Part shown: positions 35,801-49,100 of the stretch, piece after piece | Layout of the letters: each line of letters opens with the position of its first letter | How positions within the stretch are numbered: position 1 is the first letter of the stretch | Source of the DNA: Brassica napus | Lineage: Eukaryota; Streptophyta; Magnoliopsida; Brassicales; Brassicaceae | Assembly: GCF_020379485.1 (NCBI RefSeq) | Contig: NW_026015061.1 | Coordinates: 1 to 64,000, forward strand | Direction: 5' to 3' | DNA length: 64,000 bases | The notes under the pieces: model-generated | Databases searched by the model: none | Seen by the model: only the letters and a program-made list of their open reading frames with translations | Told to the model about the DNA's origin: nothing | Program-made: the position numbers and the translations under genes

Positions 35801-38800
35801 GATAACTTCTTCATGCCAACTCCTATGAGATTTATTCAACTTCCTGGTGATTCTCCACCACTTTATGTATCCAAATCAAGCTTCTCACAAAGTGATTCAT
35901 CCTGGTTTGATTGGAACGACGAAGAAGCTGTGCTATTCCCAAACTGGGAAACTGGAATCACCTGATTTGAAAGTGGGATAACTTCTTCATGCCAACTCCT
36001 ATGAGATTTATTCAACTTCCTGGTGATTCTCCACCACTTTATGTATCCAAATCAAGCTTTTCACAAAGTGATTCATCCTGGTTTGATTGGAACGACGAAG
36101 AAGCTGTGCTATTCCCAAACTGGGAAACTGGAATCACCTGATTTGAAAGTGGGATAACTTCTTCATGCCAACTCCTATGAGATTTATTCAACTTCCTGGT
36201 GATTCTCCACCACTTTATGTATCCAAATCAAGCTTCTTACAAAGTGATTCATCCTGGTTTGATTGGAACGACGAAGAAGCTGTGCTATTCCCAAACTGGG
36301 AAACTGGAATCACCTGATTTGAAAGTGGGATAACTTCTTCATGCCAACTCCTATGAGATTTATTCAACTTCCTGGTGATTCTCCACCACTTTATGTATCC
36401 AAATCAAGCTTCTCACAAAGTGATTCATCCTGGTTTGATTGGAACGACGAAGAAGCTGTGCTATTCCCAAACTGGGAAACTGGAATCACCTGATTTGAAA
36501 GTGGGATAACTTCTTCATGCCAACTCCTATGAGATTTATTCAACTTCCTGGTGATTCTCCACCACTTTATGTATCCAAATCAAGCTTCTCACAAAGTGAT
36601 TCATCCTGGTTTGATTGGAACGACGAAGAAGCTGTGCTATTCCCAAACTGGGAAACTGGAATCACCTGATTTGAAAGTGGGATAACTTCTTCATGCCAAC
36701 TCCTATGAGATTTATTCAACTTCCTGGTGATTCTCCACCACTTTATGTATCCAAATCAAGCTTTTCACAAAGTGATTCATCCTGGTTTGATTGGAACGAC
36801 GAAGAAGCTGTGCTATTCCCAAACTGGGAAACTGGAATCACCTGATTTGAAAGTGGGATAACTTCTTCATGCCAACTCCTATGAGATTTATTCAACTTCC
36901 TGGTGATTCTCCACCACTTTATGTATCCAAATCAAGCTTCTCACAAAGTGATTCATCCTGGTTTGATTGGAACGACGAAGAAGCTGTGCTATTCCCAAAC
37001 TGGGAAACTGGAATCACCTGATTTGAAAGTGGGATAACTTCTTCATGCCAACTCCTATGAGATTTATTCAACTTCCTGGTGATTCTCCACCACTTTATGT
37101 ATCCAAATCAAGCTTCTCACAAAGTGATTCATCCTGGTTTGATTGGAACGACGAAGAAGCTGTGCTATTCCCAAACTGGGAAACTGGAATCACCTGATTT
37201 GAAAGTGGGATAACTTCTTCATGCCAACTCCTATGAGATTTATTCAACTTCCTGGTGATTCTCCACCACTTTATGTATCCAAATCAAGCTTCTCACAAAG
37301 TGATTCATCCTGGTTTGATTGGAACGACGAAGAAGCTGTGCTATTCCCAAACTGGGAAACTGGAATCACCTGATTTGAAAGTGGGATAACTTCTTCATGC
37401 CAACTCCTATGAGATTTATTCAACTTCCTGGTGATTCTCCACCACTTTATGTATCCAAATCAAGCTTCTCACAAAGTGATTCATCCTGGTTTGATTGGAA
37501 CGACGAAGAAGCTGTGCTATTCCCAAACTGGGAAACTGGAATCACCTGATTTGAAAGTGGGATAACTTCTTCATGCCAACTCCTATGAGATTTATTCAAC
37601 TTCCTGGTGATTCTCCACCACTTTATGTATCCAAATCAAGCTTCTCACAAAGTGATTCATCCTGGTTTGATTGGAACGACGAAGAAGCTGTGCTATTCCC
37701 AAACTGGGAAACTGGAATCACCTGATTTGAAAGTGGGATAACTTCTTCATGCCAACTCCTATGAGATTTATTCAACTTCCTGGTGATTCTCCACCACTTT
37801 ATGTATCCAAATCAAGCTTTTCACAAAGTGATTCATCCTGGTTTGATTGGAACGACGAAGAAGCTGTGCTATTCCCAAACTGGGAAACTGGAATCACCTG
37901 ATTTGAAAGTGGGATAACTTCTTCATGCCAACTCCTATGAGATTTATTCAACTTCCTGGTGATTCTCCACCACTTTATGTATCCAAATCAAGCTTTTCAC
38001 AAAGTGATTCATCCTGGTTTGATTGGAACGACGAAGAAGCTGTGCTATTCCCAAACTGGGAAACTGGAATCACCTGATTTGAAAGTGGGATAACTTCTTC
38101 ATGCCAACTCCTATGAGATTTATTCAACTTCCTGGTGATTCTCCACCACTTTATGTATCCAAATCAAGCTTCTCACAAAGTGATTCATCCTGGTTTGATT
38201 GGAACGACGAAGAAGCTGTGCTATTCCCAAACTGGGAAACTGGAATCACCTGATTTGAAAGTGGGATAACTTCTTCATGCCAACTCCTATGAGATTTATT
38301 CAACTTCCTGGTGATTCTCCACCACTTTATGTATCCAAATCAAGCTTCTCACAAAGTGATTCATCCTGGTTTGATTGGAACGACGAAGAAGCTGTGCTAT
38401 TCCCAAACTGGGAAACTGGAATCACCTGATTTGAAAGTGGGATAACTTCTTCATGCCAACTCCTATGAGATTTATTCAACTTCCTGGTGATTCTCCACCA
38501 CTTTATGTATCCAAATCAAGCTTCTCACAAAGTGATTCATCCTGGTTTGATTGGAACGACGAAGAAGCTGTGCTATTCCCAAACTGGGAAACTGGAATCA
38601 CCTGATTTGAAAGTGGGATAACTTCTTCATGCCAACTCCTATGAGATTTATTCAACTTCCTGGTGATTCTCCACCACTTTATGTATCCAAATCAAGCTTC
38701 TCACAAAGTGATTCATCCTGGTTTGATTGGAACGACGAAGAAGCTGTGCTATTCCCAAACTGGGAAACTGGAATCACCTGATTTGAAAGTGGGATAACTT

Positions 38801-41800
38801 CTTCATGCCAACTCCTATGAGATTTATTCAACTTCCTGGTGATTCTCCACCACTTTATGTATCCAAATCAAGCTTCTCACAAAGTGATTCATCCTGGTTT
38901 GATTGGAACGACGAAGAAGCTGTGCTATTCCCAAACTGGGAAACTGGAATCACCTGATTTGAAAGTGGGATAACTTCTTCATGCCAACTCCTATGAGATT
39001 TATTCAACTTCCTGGTGATTCTCCACCACTTTATGTATCCAAATCAAGCTTTTCACAAAGTGATTCATCCTGGTTTGATTGGAACGACGAAGAAGCTGTG
39101 CTATTCCCAAACTGGGAAACTGGAATCACCTGATTTGAAAGTGGGATAACTTCTTCATGCCAACTCCTATGAGATTTATTCAACTTCCTGGTGATTCTCC
39201 ACCACTTTATGTATCCAAATCAAGCTTTTCACAAAGTGATTCATCCTGGTTTGATTGGAACGACGAAGAAGCTGTGCTATTCCCAAACTGGGAAACTGGA
39301 ATCACCTGATTTGAAAGTGGGATAACTTCTTCATGCCAACTCCTATGAGATTTATTCAACTTCCTGGTGATTCTCCACCACTTTATGTATCCAAATCAAG
39401 CTTCTCACAAAGTGATTCATCCTGGTTTGATTGGAACGACGAAGAAGCTGTGCTATTCCCAAACTGGGAAACTGGAATCACCTGATTTGAAAGTGGGATA
39501 ACTTCTTCATGCCAACTCCTATGAGATTTATTCAACTTCCTGGTGATTCTCCACCACTTTATGTATCCAAATCAAGCTTCTCACAAAGTGATTCATCCTG
39601 GTTTGATTGGAACGACGAAGAAGCTGTGCTATTCCCAAACTGGGAAACTGGAATCACCTGATTTGAAAGTGGGATAACTTCTTCATGCCAACTCCTATGA
39701 GATTTATTCAACTTCCTGGTGATTCTCCACCACTTTATGTATCCAAATCAAGCTTCTCACAAAGTGATTCATCCTGGTTTGATTGGAACGACGAAGAAGC
39801 TGTGCTATTCCCAAACTGGGAAACTGGAATCACCTGATTTGAAAGTGGGATAACTTCTTCATGCCAACTCCTATGAGATTTATTCAACTTCCTGGTGATT
39901 CTCCACCACTTTATGTATCCAAATCAAGCTTCTCACAAAGTGATTCATCCTGGTTTGATTGGAACGACGAAGAAGCTGTGCTATTCCCAAACTGGGAAAC
40001 TGGAATCACCTGATTTGAAAGTGGGATAACTTCTTCATGCCAACTCCTATGAGATTTATTCAACTTCCTGGTGATTCTCCACCACTTTATGTATCCAAAT
40101 CAAGCTTCTCACAAAGTGATTCATCCTGGTTTGATTGGAACGACGAAGAAGCTGTGCTATTCCCAAACTGGGAAACTGGAATCACCTGATTTGAAAGTGG
40201 GATAACTTCTTCATGCCAACTCCTATGAGATTTATTCAACTTCCTGGTGATTCTCCACCACTTTATGTATCCAAATCAAGCTTTTCACAAAGTGATTCAT
40301 CCTGGTTTGATTGGAACGACGAAGAAGCTGTGCTATTCCCAAACTGGGAAACTGGAATCACCTGATTTGAAAGTGGGATAACTTCTTCATGCCAACTCCT
40401 ATGAGATTTATTCAACTTCCTGGTGATTCTCCACCACTTTATGTATCCAAATCAAGCTTCTTACAAAGTGATTCATCCTGGTTTGATTGGAACGACGAAG
40501 AAGCTGTGCTATTCCCAAACTGGGAAACTGGAATCACCTGATTTGAAAGTGGGATAACTTCTTCATGCCAACTCCTATGAGATTTATTCAACTTCCTGGT
40601 GATTCTCCACCACTTTATGTATCCAAATCAAGCTTCTCACAAAGTGATTCATCCTGGTTTGATTGGAACGACGAAGAAGCTGTGCTATTCCCAAACTGGG
40701 AAACTGGAATCACCTGATTTGAAAGTGGGATAACTTCTTCATGCCAACTCCTATGAGATTTATTCAACTTCCTGGTGATTCTCCACCACTTTATGTATCC
40801 AAATCAAGCTTCTCACAAAGTGATTCATCCTGGTTTGATTGGAACGACGAAGAAGCTGTGCTATTCCCAAACTGGGAAACTGGAATCACCTGATTTGAAA
40901 GTGGGATAACTTCTTCATGCCAACTCCTATGAGATTTATTCAACTTCCTGGTGATTCTCCACCACTTTATGTATCCAAATCAAGCTTCTCACAAAGTGAT
41001 TCATCCTGGTTTGATTGGAACGACGAAGAAGCTGTGCTATTCCCAAACTGGGAAACTGGAATCACCTGATTTGAAAGTGGGATAACTTCTTCATGCCAAC
41101 TCCTATGAGATTTATTCAACTTCCTGGTGATTCTCCACCACTTTATGTATCCAAATCAAGCTTCTTACAAAGTGATTCATCCTGGTTTGATTGGAACGAC
41201 GAAGAAGCTGTGCTATTCCCAAACTGGGAAACTGGAATCACCTGATTTGAAAGTGGGATAACTTCTTCATGCCAACTCCTATGAGATTTATTCAACTTCC
41301 TGGTGATTCTCCACCACTTTATGTATCCAAATCAAGCTTTTCACAAAGTGATTCATCCTGGTTTGATTGGAACGACGAAGAAGCTGTGCTATTCCCAAAC
41401 TGGGAAACTGGAATCACCTGATTTGAAAGTGGGATAACTTCTTCATGCCAACTCCTATGAGATTTATTCAACTTCCTGGTGATTCTCCACCACTTTATGT
41501 ATCCAAATCAAGCTTCTTACAAAGTGATTCATCCTGGTTTGATTGGAACGACGAAGAAGCTGTGCTATTCCCAAACTGGGAAACTGGAATCACCTGATTT
41601 GAAAGTGGGATAACTTCTTCATGCCAACTCCTATGAGATTTATTCAACTTCCTGGTGATTCTCCACCACTTTATGTATCCAAATCAAGCTTTTCACAAAG
41701 TGATTCATCCTGGTTTGATTGGAACGACGAAGAAGCTGTGCTATTCCCAAACTGGGAAACTGGAATCACCTGATTTGAAAGTGGGATAACTTCTTCATGC

Positions 41801-42037
41801 CAACTCCTATGAGATTTATTCAATTCCTGGTGATTCTCCACCACTTTATGTATCCAAATCAAGCTTCTTACAAAGTGATTCATCCTGGTTTTGATTGGAA
41901 CGACGAAGAAGCTGTGCTATTCCCAAACTGGGAAACTGGAATCACCTGATTTGAAAGTGGGATAACTTCTTCATCCAACTCCTATGAGATTTATTCAACT
42001 TCCTGGTGATTCTCCACCACTTTATGTATCCAAATCC
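32833..42037. repeat. CentBr-type satellite array, middle block (highly homogeneous)
   Basis: About 52 monomers of 176 bp. Nearly every copy has CTTCATGCCAACTCC and GGTGATTCTCC. The only regular variation is after the HindIII site: TTCTCAC, TTTTCAC or TTCTTAC. Monomers are otherwise almost identical, implying recent amplification. The array is interrupted in phase by E4 after CCAAATC. Confidence 0.93.
37806..40269. repeat. Candidate 7-monomer higher-order unit, two tandem copies
   Basis: Reading the three-state HindIII-side marker along the array gives TTTTCAC, TTTTCAC, then five TTCTCAC, and then the identical order again, i.e. two blocks of about 1232 bp (37806-39037 and 39038-40269). The next monomers start similarly but diverge. 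This rests on one marker only. Confidence 0.5.
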
Positions 42038-42544
42038 TAAACACTTTTGTGTTTTTAGAGTGTGGTTTAATAATAATCAGAGAAATTAGAGTACAGTTTA
42101 GAGAGAATAAGAATTCTAGAGAGAGAGACTCAAAACTCCATTAATTGATTTAATGATCATATACAAGATATATATGAAGAGATAAGCTGAAAAGTGAATT
42201 CGAAATCATAAGCAATGTGGAGTCAATGGACAGGCTGAACTCCTTTTTGAAATGCTGGCTGTGTTCCTCACATGCTTGCTATGTACTAAAGCATTTTCCC
42301 CTTCCAGCTCAAGACAGCCTGTCCATGTGCTCCTTAATCCTCTCCAAAATACCCTTGGCACTGTCTTTACTCTCCAAATTGATGTAGGTAACTTCCCAAG
42401 CTCTACTTATTACCTTATTTATCCAGAAATGTGTAAACTCCAAAGTACATGGTAAAATAAACACAAACTCCCAAAGTTACTGGTCCAATAACACTTCCTT
42501 CATCCCCAAAGCTCATCTCTTCCTTCTTGGTCTTCATCTCAACA
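42038..42544 (-). repeat. 3' LTR of E4
   Basis: 507 bp, TAAACACTTTTG...CATCTCAACA. Many small indels relative to the 5' LTR at 52904, typical of the surrounding low-quality stretch. Confidence 0.88.
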
Positions 42545-42553
42545 CTCCCCCTC
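42545..42553 (-). other. Polypurine tract of E4
   Basis: CTCCCCCTC, abutting the 3' LTR and followed by AAGCTTGACC. Confidence 0.87.
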
Positions 42554-42680
42554 AAGCTTGACCATGTGAACAAGTCAAGCTTGGAAACCATGAAGACCTC
42601 CCTCATTAAAAACCTCACCAAGAAAACCCAATGGGATAAAACTTGATGAGGGAAAAAGAGTGAGACTCATGGTTAAGGGC

Positions 42681-45455
42681 TCAGCTCCTAGGAGTAAGAT
42701 CAATGAGTCCCAGTCTTGATAGTATGGACTCCATTGTCTTTAATCTCGCTGCTTTAGTAAACACATTTGCAAGCTGATCTTCACTCTTTGTATAACATGG
42801 CAATATCACTCCAAGTATCATCTGCCTCACCTTGTGACAATCAACTTCTATATGCTTCGTTCTCTCATGAAAGACTGAGTTAGAAGCAATGTGGATAGCT
42901 GCTTGATTGTCACAATGCATTGTCATAGGAGTACTCTGCTCAATCTCCAAATGCTTCAAGATCCCCTTGATCCACACCAACTCGTTTGTCAGCTTCACAT
43001 GGCTCTATACTCAGCTTCAGCACTTGAACAGGAGATAACCTTCTGCTTCTTACTCTTCCAAGTGACCAAGTTCCCTCCAATGAATGTACAATACCCAGTA
43101 GTTGATCTCCTGTCCACTCTATCTCCTGCCCAATCAGCATCACAATACCCAACCACTTCTTACTGCCATTACAACCCATCCAACTCCTTGATCAGCGTGC
43201 CACTCAAATACCTCAGTATCCTATCAACCATCTTCCAGTGATGTCCTTTGGTGCCTGCATATGCTGACTCACTTGATTCACAGCAAACATATATCAGGTC
43301 TGGTGATGGTCAAGTAGATCAGCTGCCAACCATCTTCCTATACAGCTTAGCATCCTCAAACACTGCTTCTCTTCAACCTCCCCCTCACGCAGAACCTTAT
43401 ACCCCTCCTCAGAGGTGTCTTAGCTATCTTCCTCCAAGCACATCAGTCTCCTTCAACATATCCGTAGTATACTTCCTTTGAGACATAAACAACCCTCCTT
43501 TGATCTGCATATCTCAATGCCCAGAAAATACTTCATCTCTCCCAAATCCTTGATGTCAAAACAGATTTGAGAAACTCCTTAGTGCCTGAATCCCTGCCTT
43601 ATCACTTCCTGTGATAATCAAATCATCCACATACACTAGAATCAAATGATCCCTGAAGGTCCTGTCAGGTGAAGAGAGTGTGATCTAGTTCAGACTTCCT
43701 AAGCCTCTCCCATTGAGTGTTGTACTCAGCTTCCTGTACCAAGCTCTAGGTGACTGTTTCAGCCCATATATTGCCTTCTTCAATCTCAAAACATTCCCTG
43801 GCTTTACTAGATGCTCAAACCAGGAGGCGGATGCATGTATACTTCATCTTCAAGTTCACCTTGCAGAAAGCATTCTTCACATCCATTTGCCACAAATCCC
43901 ACTCCAAGTTTGTTGCAATGGATAACACAATTCGAATTGTGTGAAGCTTGGCCACTGGTGCAAAAGTATCAATGTAATCTTCCCCATAAGTCTGTGTAAA
44001 TCCTCTTGCAACCAGCCTGGTCTTGCACCTATCTATCTTACCATTTGCAAGATACTTTATGGTGAAGATCCATCTGCTTGAACTGCCTTCTTCCCTTAGG
44101 TAACTCACTCTCATACCAAGTGTCATTCCTGATCATTGCATCCCTTTCATCTTCTATTGAATCTCTCCAAACCTTGTGCTTCATAGCTTCTTCATAACAT
44201 CTTGGTATCTCATTCTCATCCAAGTTACACATAAACACCATGTGCTCTTCTGGATATTCTGCAAAGGAACACACGCTTGAGAAGGATGCTCCACAGCCTG
44301 GGCATTGTAGTACACTCTCGTGTTTACCCAGTTGGAAGCATCCCTCTTATCCTTGTGCTCCTCCGCAAAGCCTGAACCTGATCCTCAGCTTGAACCTCTG
44401 TTTCTGTCTCACTCACCTCCTCTTGATCCTCAGCTTGAACCTGATCCTCTCCCTGATCCTCAGCTTGAACCTGATCCTCTCCCTGCTCATCCATCCAAGG
44501 AAAATTCTCTACTTCTTGTGTCACCTCTTGATCATGATGACCTGAATCCCTTGGTGCTGCTCTTGCACTCCTGATTCAGACTCATTTCCACCCTCATGAT
44601 CAAGAGGGGTAGTTCTTTCAGCTTCTCTAACCTTCTCTTGGGACATGTTTACCCCAAGCCTTTCCAAGATGTTCCTCAGATTCTCTGCCATGTTTCTTGG
44701 TTCTTGAGACAGATCTTCCAAGTCTTCCCAATTCTTTTCTTCATAATAACCCTTTGTCTCTATAAACTTAACATCTCTAGATACCAACACTCTCCTAGTT
44801 GCTGGATCATAGCACTTGTACCCCTTCTGAGTTACTGAGTACCCAATGAGCATTGCTTTAGTGCTCTTTGCCTCCAACTTGTTTCTCTGTTCTCCTGGAA
44901 TCCATACATAACATAGGCATCCAAAGACACGCAGATGATCTATGTATGGCTTGCTCTTGTTCAGCACCTCAAAAGGAGACAGATTCTTCAATACCTTAGT
45001 TGGAATCCGATTGATAAGATAGCATGCAGTCTGAACAGCATCACCCCAAAACCTCTTTGGAACATTAGCATGATACATCGTGTATCTAGCCACCTCCATC
45101 AGATGCCTATTCTTCCTCTCAGCTACCCCATTCTGCTGTGGTGTGTAAGGACAACTGGTCTGATGCACTATCCCATGTTTAGCCAAGTGATTCTTGAAGG
45201 CATGACTGGTGTATTCTCCTCCATTATCAGACCGTAGTACTTTCACAGTAGCATTGTAATGGTTAGTTACATATGCTTGAAGTTGACAAAAGCCTCAAAA
45301 CTCTATCTTTGATGGCAGCAATGTGATCCATGTATACTTAGACTTCTCATCTATGAATATCACAAAGTACTTCTGGTTTTTCTAGACATACAAGGGGCTG
45401 TCCACACATCAGAATGAACAAGAATCAAAGCAATTTTCATATATGGTCTCTGATG
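42681..45455 (-). pseudogene. E4 integrase (C-terminal part), RT and RNase H, many frameshifts
   Basis: Similarity to E3 continues throughout, but the reading frame changes often. Open pieces: 44521-45246 (241 codons, integrase core from the second catalytic Asp in LRSDNGGEY, Glu in VAERK, then the linker), 44038-44274 (linker to RT), 43815-44126 (RT fingers with KTRLVARG and the QMDVKNAF motif), and 42681-42998 (RNase H end with CDNQAA). Between 43000 and 43815 the RT palm region is recognisable only in fragments. A 30-bp tandem duplication in the linker lies at 44425-44484. Dense one-base losses suggest poor consensus as much as decay. Confidence 0.85.
44425..44484 (-). repeat. 30-bp tandem duplication in E4 linker
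   Basis: Two exact copies of a unit starting GATCCTCAGCTTGAACC (44425-44454 and 44455-44484), coding a Gln/Glu/Asp-rich repeat between integrase and RT. This linker varies in length and sequence among all elements here. Confidence 0.85.
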
Positions 45456-46022
45456 TATAAGTTTTAGAGAATCTGAGTTTGATATAAGGAAAGAAAGAGA
45501 TTAGAAAGAGTCTAGAGGTTATTTAGGACGAGTTTAGCTAAGAGTTTAGTGTATGATCATGATTGAGAGCCTTTGAGTCTAAGAGAGTGTTTTGGTGTCA
45601 AGAACTGTCTGATCTTATTAATCATGAGTGTCTACAATATATAGAGAGGCTACAATAGGTTAAGGGTTTCGCAAATGGTCACTATTGTAAGGGATAAGGA
45701 GTTGCTTTAATTTAAACTCTCCAATAAGCTTCTCCTTTGTGATAAAGCACCTTTAGCCTTATCCAGCTCTTGACAGCCTGGCTAAGCTCTTCCTTATCCT
45801 CTCCAAACGGTCACACGAGCCAGTAGTTACCCCAAGTAACTTCTCCTTTCACTCTTAAGTTACTTGATCATGGTAACTTCAATCTGGTCGAGGTGTGGGT
45901 GACTTTAACCGGTACGGCCTGTACGGTCAGTACGGATGGTACGGCTTGGGTCGACTCCAACTCTCCCATTTCCTTTCCTTTACTCTATCTTAGCCTCATT
46001 ATCTCATGACTTCATTTCAACA
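45456..46022 (-). repeat. 3' LTR of E5
   Basis: 567 bp, TATAAGTTTTAG...CATTTCAACA on the plus strand; TGTTGAAATG...CTTATA in element sense (TG...TA ends). Confidence 0.95.
45912..45944 (-). promoter_or_regulatory. Four GTACGG motifs at 9-bp spacing in E5 LTR
   Basis: GTACGG begins at 45912, 45921, 45930 and 45939, exactly 9 bp apart; CCGTAC in element sense. It lies about 80-110 bp into the LTR, some 270 bp upstream of the TATA candidate, an enhancer-like position. The same array is at 51174-51206 in the 5' LTR. Confidence 0.6.
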
Positions 46023-46031
46023 CTCCCCCTC
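46023..46031 (-). other. Polypurine tract of E5
   Basis: CTCCCCCTC abutting the 3' LTR. The following 130 bp to the stop codon are non-coding and include the run CTCATTAAAAACC also seen after E3 and E4. Confidence 0.88.
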
Positions 46032-46160
46032 AAGCTTAGCTTTGTGAAAGTCTAAGCTTGGATAGCCATGAGATCTTCCTCATTAAAAACCTTACCAAAG
46101 AAAACCCATTGGGACAAAACTTTGATAAGGAAAAGAGTAAAGACCTCATAGCTAAGGGGC

Positions 46161-49100
46161 TTAGCTCCTTCTTGTGAGATCAATGAGTCCTAGCCGGCTA
46201 TGAATGGACTCAATTGTCTTCTGCCTTGCTGCCTTTGTGAACACATCTGCTAGCTGATCTTCACTTCGCGTGTAACATGGTAAGATGACTCCAAGAAGAA
46301 TCATTTGCCTCACCTTGTGACAATCTACTTCAATGTGCTTGGTTCTCTCATGGAAGACTGAGTTGGTGGCAATGTGTATAGCAGCCTGGTTGTCGCAATG
46401 CATGGTCATTGGAGTGGATTGAATAATCTCCAAGTGCTTCAGTATCCCTTTGATCCATACAAGCTCATTAGTCAGCTTCAGCATGGCTCGGTATTCAGCT
46501 TCAGCACTTGAGCATGAGACCACCTTCTGCTTCTTACTCTTCCAAGTTACTAAGTTCCCTCCAATGAATGTGCAGTAGCCGGTTGTGGACCTTCTATCTG
46601 CTCTATCTCCTGCCCAATCCGCATCACAGTAGCCTACAACTTCAGTACTCCCATTACACCCCATCCACACTCCTTGATCAGCTGAGCCATTAAGATACAT
46701 CAAGAGCCGGTTCACCATTCCCCAATGATGTTCTTTTGGAACTTGCATATGCTGACTCACCTGATTCACAGCAAAACAAATATCAGGACGTGTGATGGTT
46801 AGGTATATGAGCTTACCCACTAGCTTTCTATAAAGCTTTGCATCCTTGAATGGTGGACTGTCTTCAATCTCCCCCTCACGTGGAACCTTGTATCCATCTT
46901 CCAAGGGAGTCTTGGCCGTCTTTCCATCAAGCTTACCTGCATCTTTCAACAGATCAAGTGTATACTTTCTTTGGGATAGAAACAAACCTTCCTTGGATCT
47001 ACATATCTCAATCCCAAGGAAGTATTTCATCTCTCCCAAGTCTTTAATCTCAAAAACAGATTTAAGAAAGTCTTTAGTGGCTTGTATCTCTTCTTTATCA
47101 CTACCTGTTATAATGATGTCATCTACATATACAAGTAGAACGACAATACCTGAAGGTGTGTTGAGTGTAAAGAGAGTATGATCAAGCTCTGACTTCCTAA
47201 AGCCTCTTCCATTCAGAGTTGTGCTCAACTTGTTGTACCATGCCCTTGGTGATTGTTTCAGACCATAGATAGCTTTCTTTAGTCTGAGAACATTCCCTTT
47301 CTTCACCAAGTGCTCTAGACCAGGAGGAGGTAACATATACACTTCATCTTCTAGTTCTCCTTGTAGGAATGCATTCTTTACATCCATTTGCCACAAGCCC
47401 CACTCAAGATTCACCGCAAGTGATAGGACAATCCTGATGGTATGTAGCTTAGCAACTGGCGCAAATGTGTCTATATAATCCTCTCCATATGTTTGAGTGA
47501 ATCCTCTTGCAACCAAACGAGTCTTCTTTCTATCAATCTGTCCATTTGCTTGGTACTTGATTGTAAAGATCCATCTACTAGACACTGCTCTCTTTCCTTT
47601 AGGTAACTCACTCTCATACCAAGTGTCATTCTTGATCATTGCATTGGATTCAGCTCTCACTGATTCCCTCCACTCCTTGTCCTTCATGGCTTCCTCATAT
47701 GACTTTGGTACATGGCTCTCATCTAAGCTTACCATAAAGGCACAATGTTCTTCTGGATAATGAGCAAAGGAACACACAGCTTGAGAGGGATGTTCCACAG
47801 CCTGGGCATTGTAGTACACTCTCGTGTTTACCCAGTTGGAACTATCCTTTCTCACTCTGGTGCTTCTTCTCAATGGCTGCACCGCCGGCTCTGGTTCAGG
47901 TTCAGTTGTAGTTGCATTAGTTTCCTCCTCTTGATCTTGGCTTGGTACCTCCCTATCTTCCTGCATCATACTTTGATCATGATCACCTGAGCCTTCTTGA
48001 TCATGGCTTTCAACATGTACTTCAGCTGGTTCAGGTGTGTTTTCCCCCCCATGATCTACATTTGATGCCTCGGTAGGTTGTGTGGTTGTTGTACTGCGTC
48101 TCTCCTTCGGATCCTGGGTAGTATGTATCCCAAGCCCCTCTAGAATACTTCTAAGGCTGGCCGCTCTATCTGACTCTCTTGTCAACTCTAGCAGCTCATC
48201 TTGATTCTTTTCCTCATAGAACCCCTTAGCTTCAATGAACTTTACATCTCTAGAGACTAGAACTCTTCGAGTAGTAGGATCATAGCACTTGTAACCCTTT
48301 TGAGTAGTAGAGTAGCCAACAAACATAGCTCTTGTGCTGGTTGCTTCAAGCTTGTTTCTCAACTCTTTTGGCCTAAGGACAAAGCATAGACATCCAAAGA
48401 TTCGCATATGCTCCAATGATGGCTTGTACTTGTTCAAGGCTTCAAAAGGAGACTGATCATGTAGAATCTTAGTTGGGATCCGGTTGATTAGATAACAAGA
48501 TGTAGCCACAGCATCACTCCAAAACCTCTTAGGAACATTTGCTTGAAACATCATTGACCTTGCCACCTCCATGAGATGCCTATTCTTTCTCTCAGCCACT
48601 CCATTTTGCTGAGGAGTATAAGGACAACTCGTTTGGTGTAGTATCCCATGTTGTGCTAGATGTTGCTTGAAGGCTTGACCAGTGTATTCCCCACCATTAT
48701 CTGATCTCAAAATTTTAATCTTGGCATTGTAATGGTTAGTCACATAGTTATGAAAATTCTTAAAAGCTTCAAGCACCCTATCTTTGGTTTGAATAAGTGT
48801 TATCCAGGTGTATTTCGATTTTTCATCTATGAATGTGACAAAGTATTTAAAACTATCCCTAGACAAGCAAGGAGCAGTCCAAACATCAGAGTGAATTAGA
48901 TCAAAGCATTTGTCATAAACAGTAGATGAAATGGGAAACACAGTTTTACAATGCTTGCCTAAAATGCAAGCTTCACAATCCTTATTTTCAAATACCACAC
49001 CTGGTAACATTAAGTTTAAAGCCCTAACATGGGGATGACCTAGTCTAGCATGCCACAATGCATTTTTATTCATCATAGAAGCAGAAGTAAATGAGCATAA

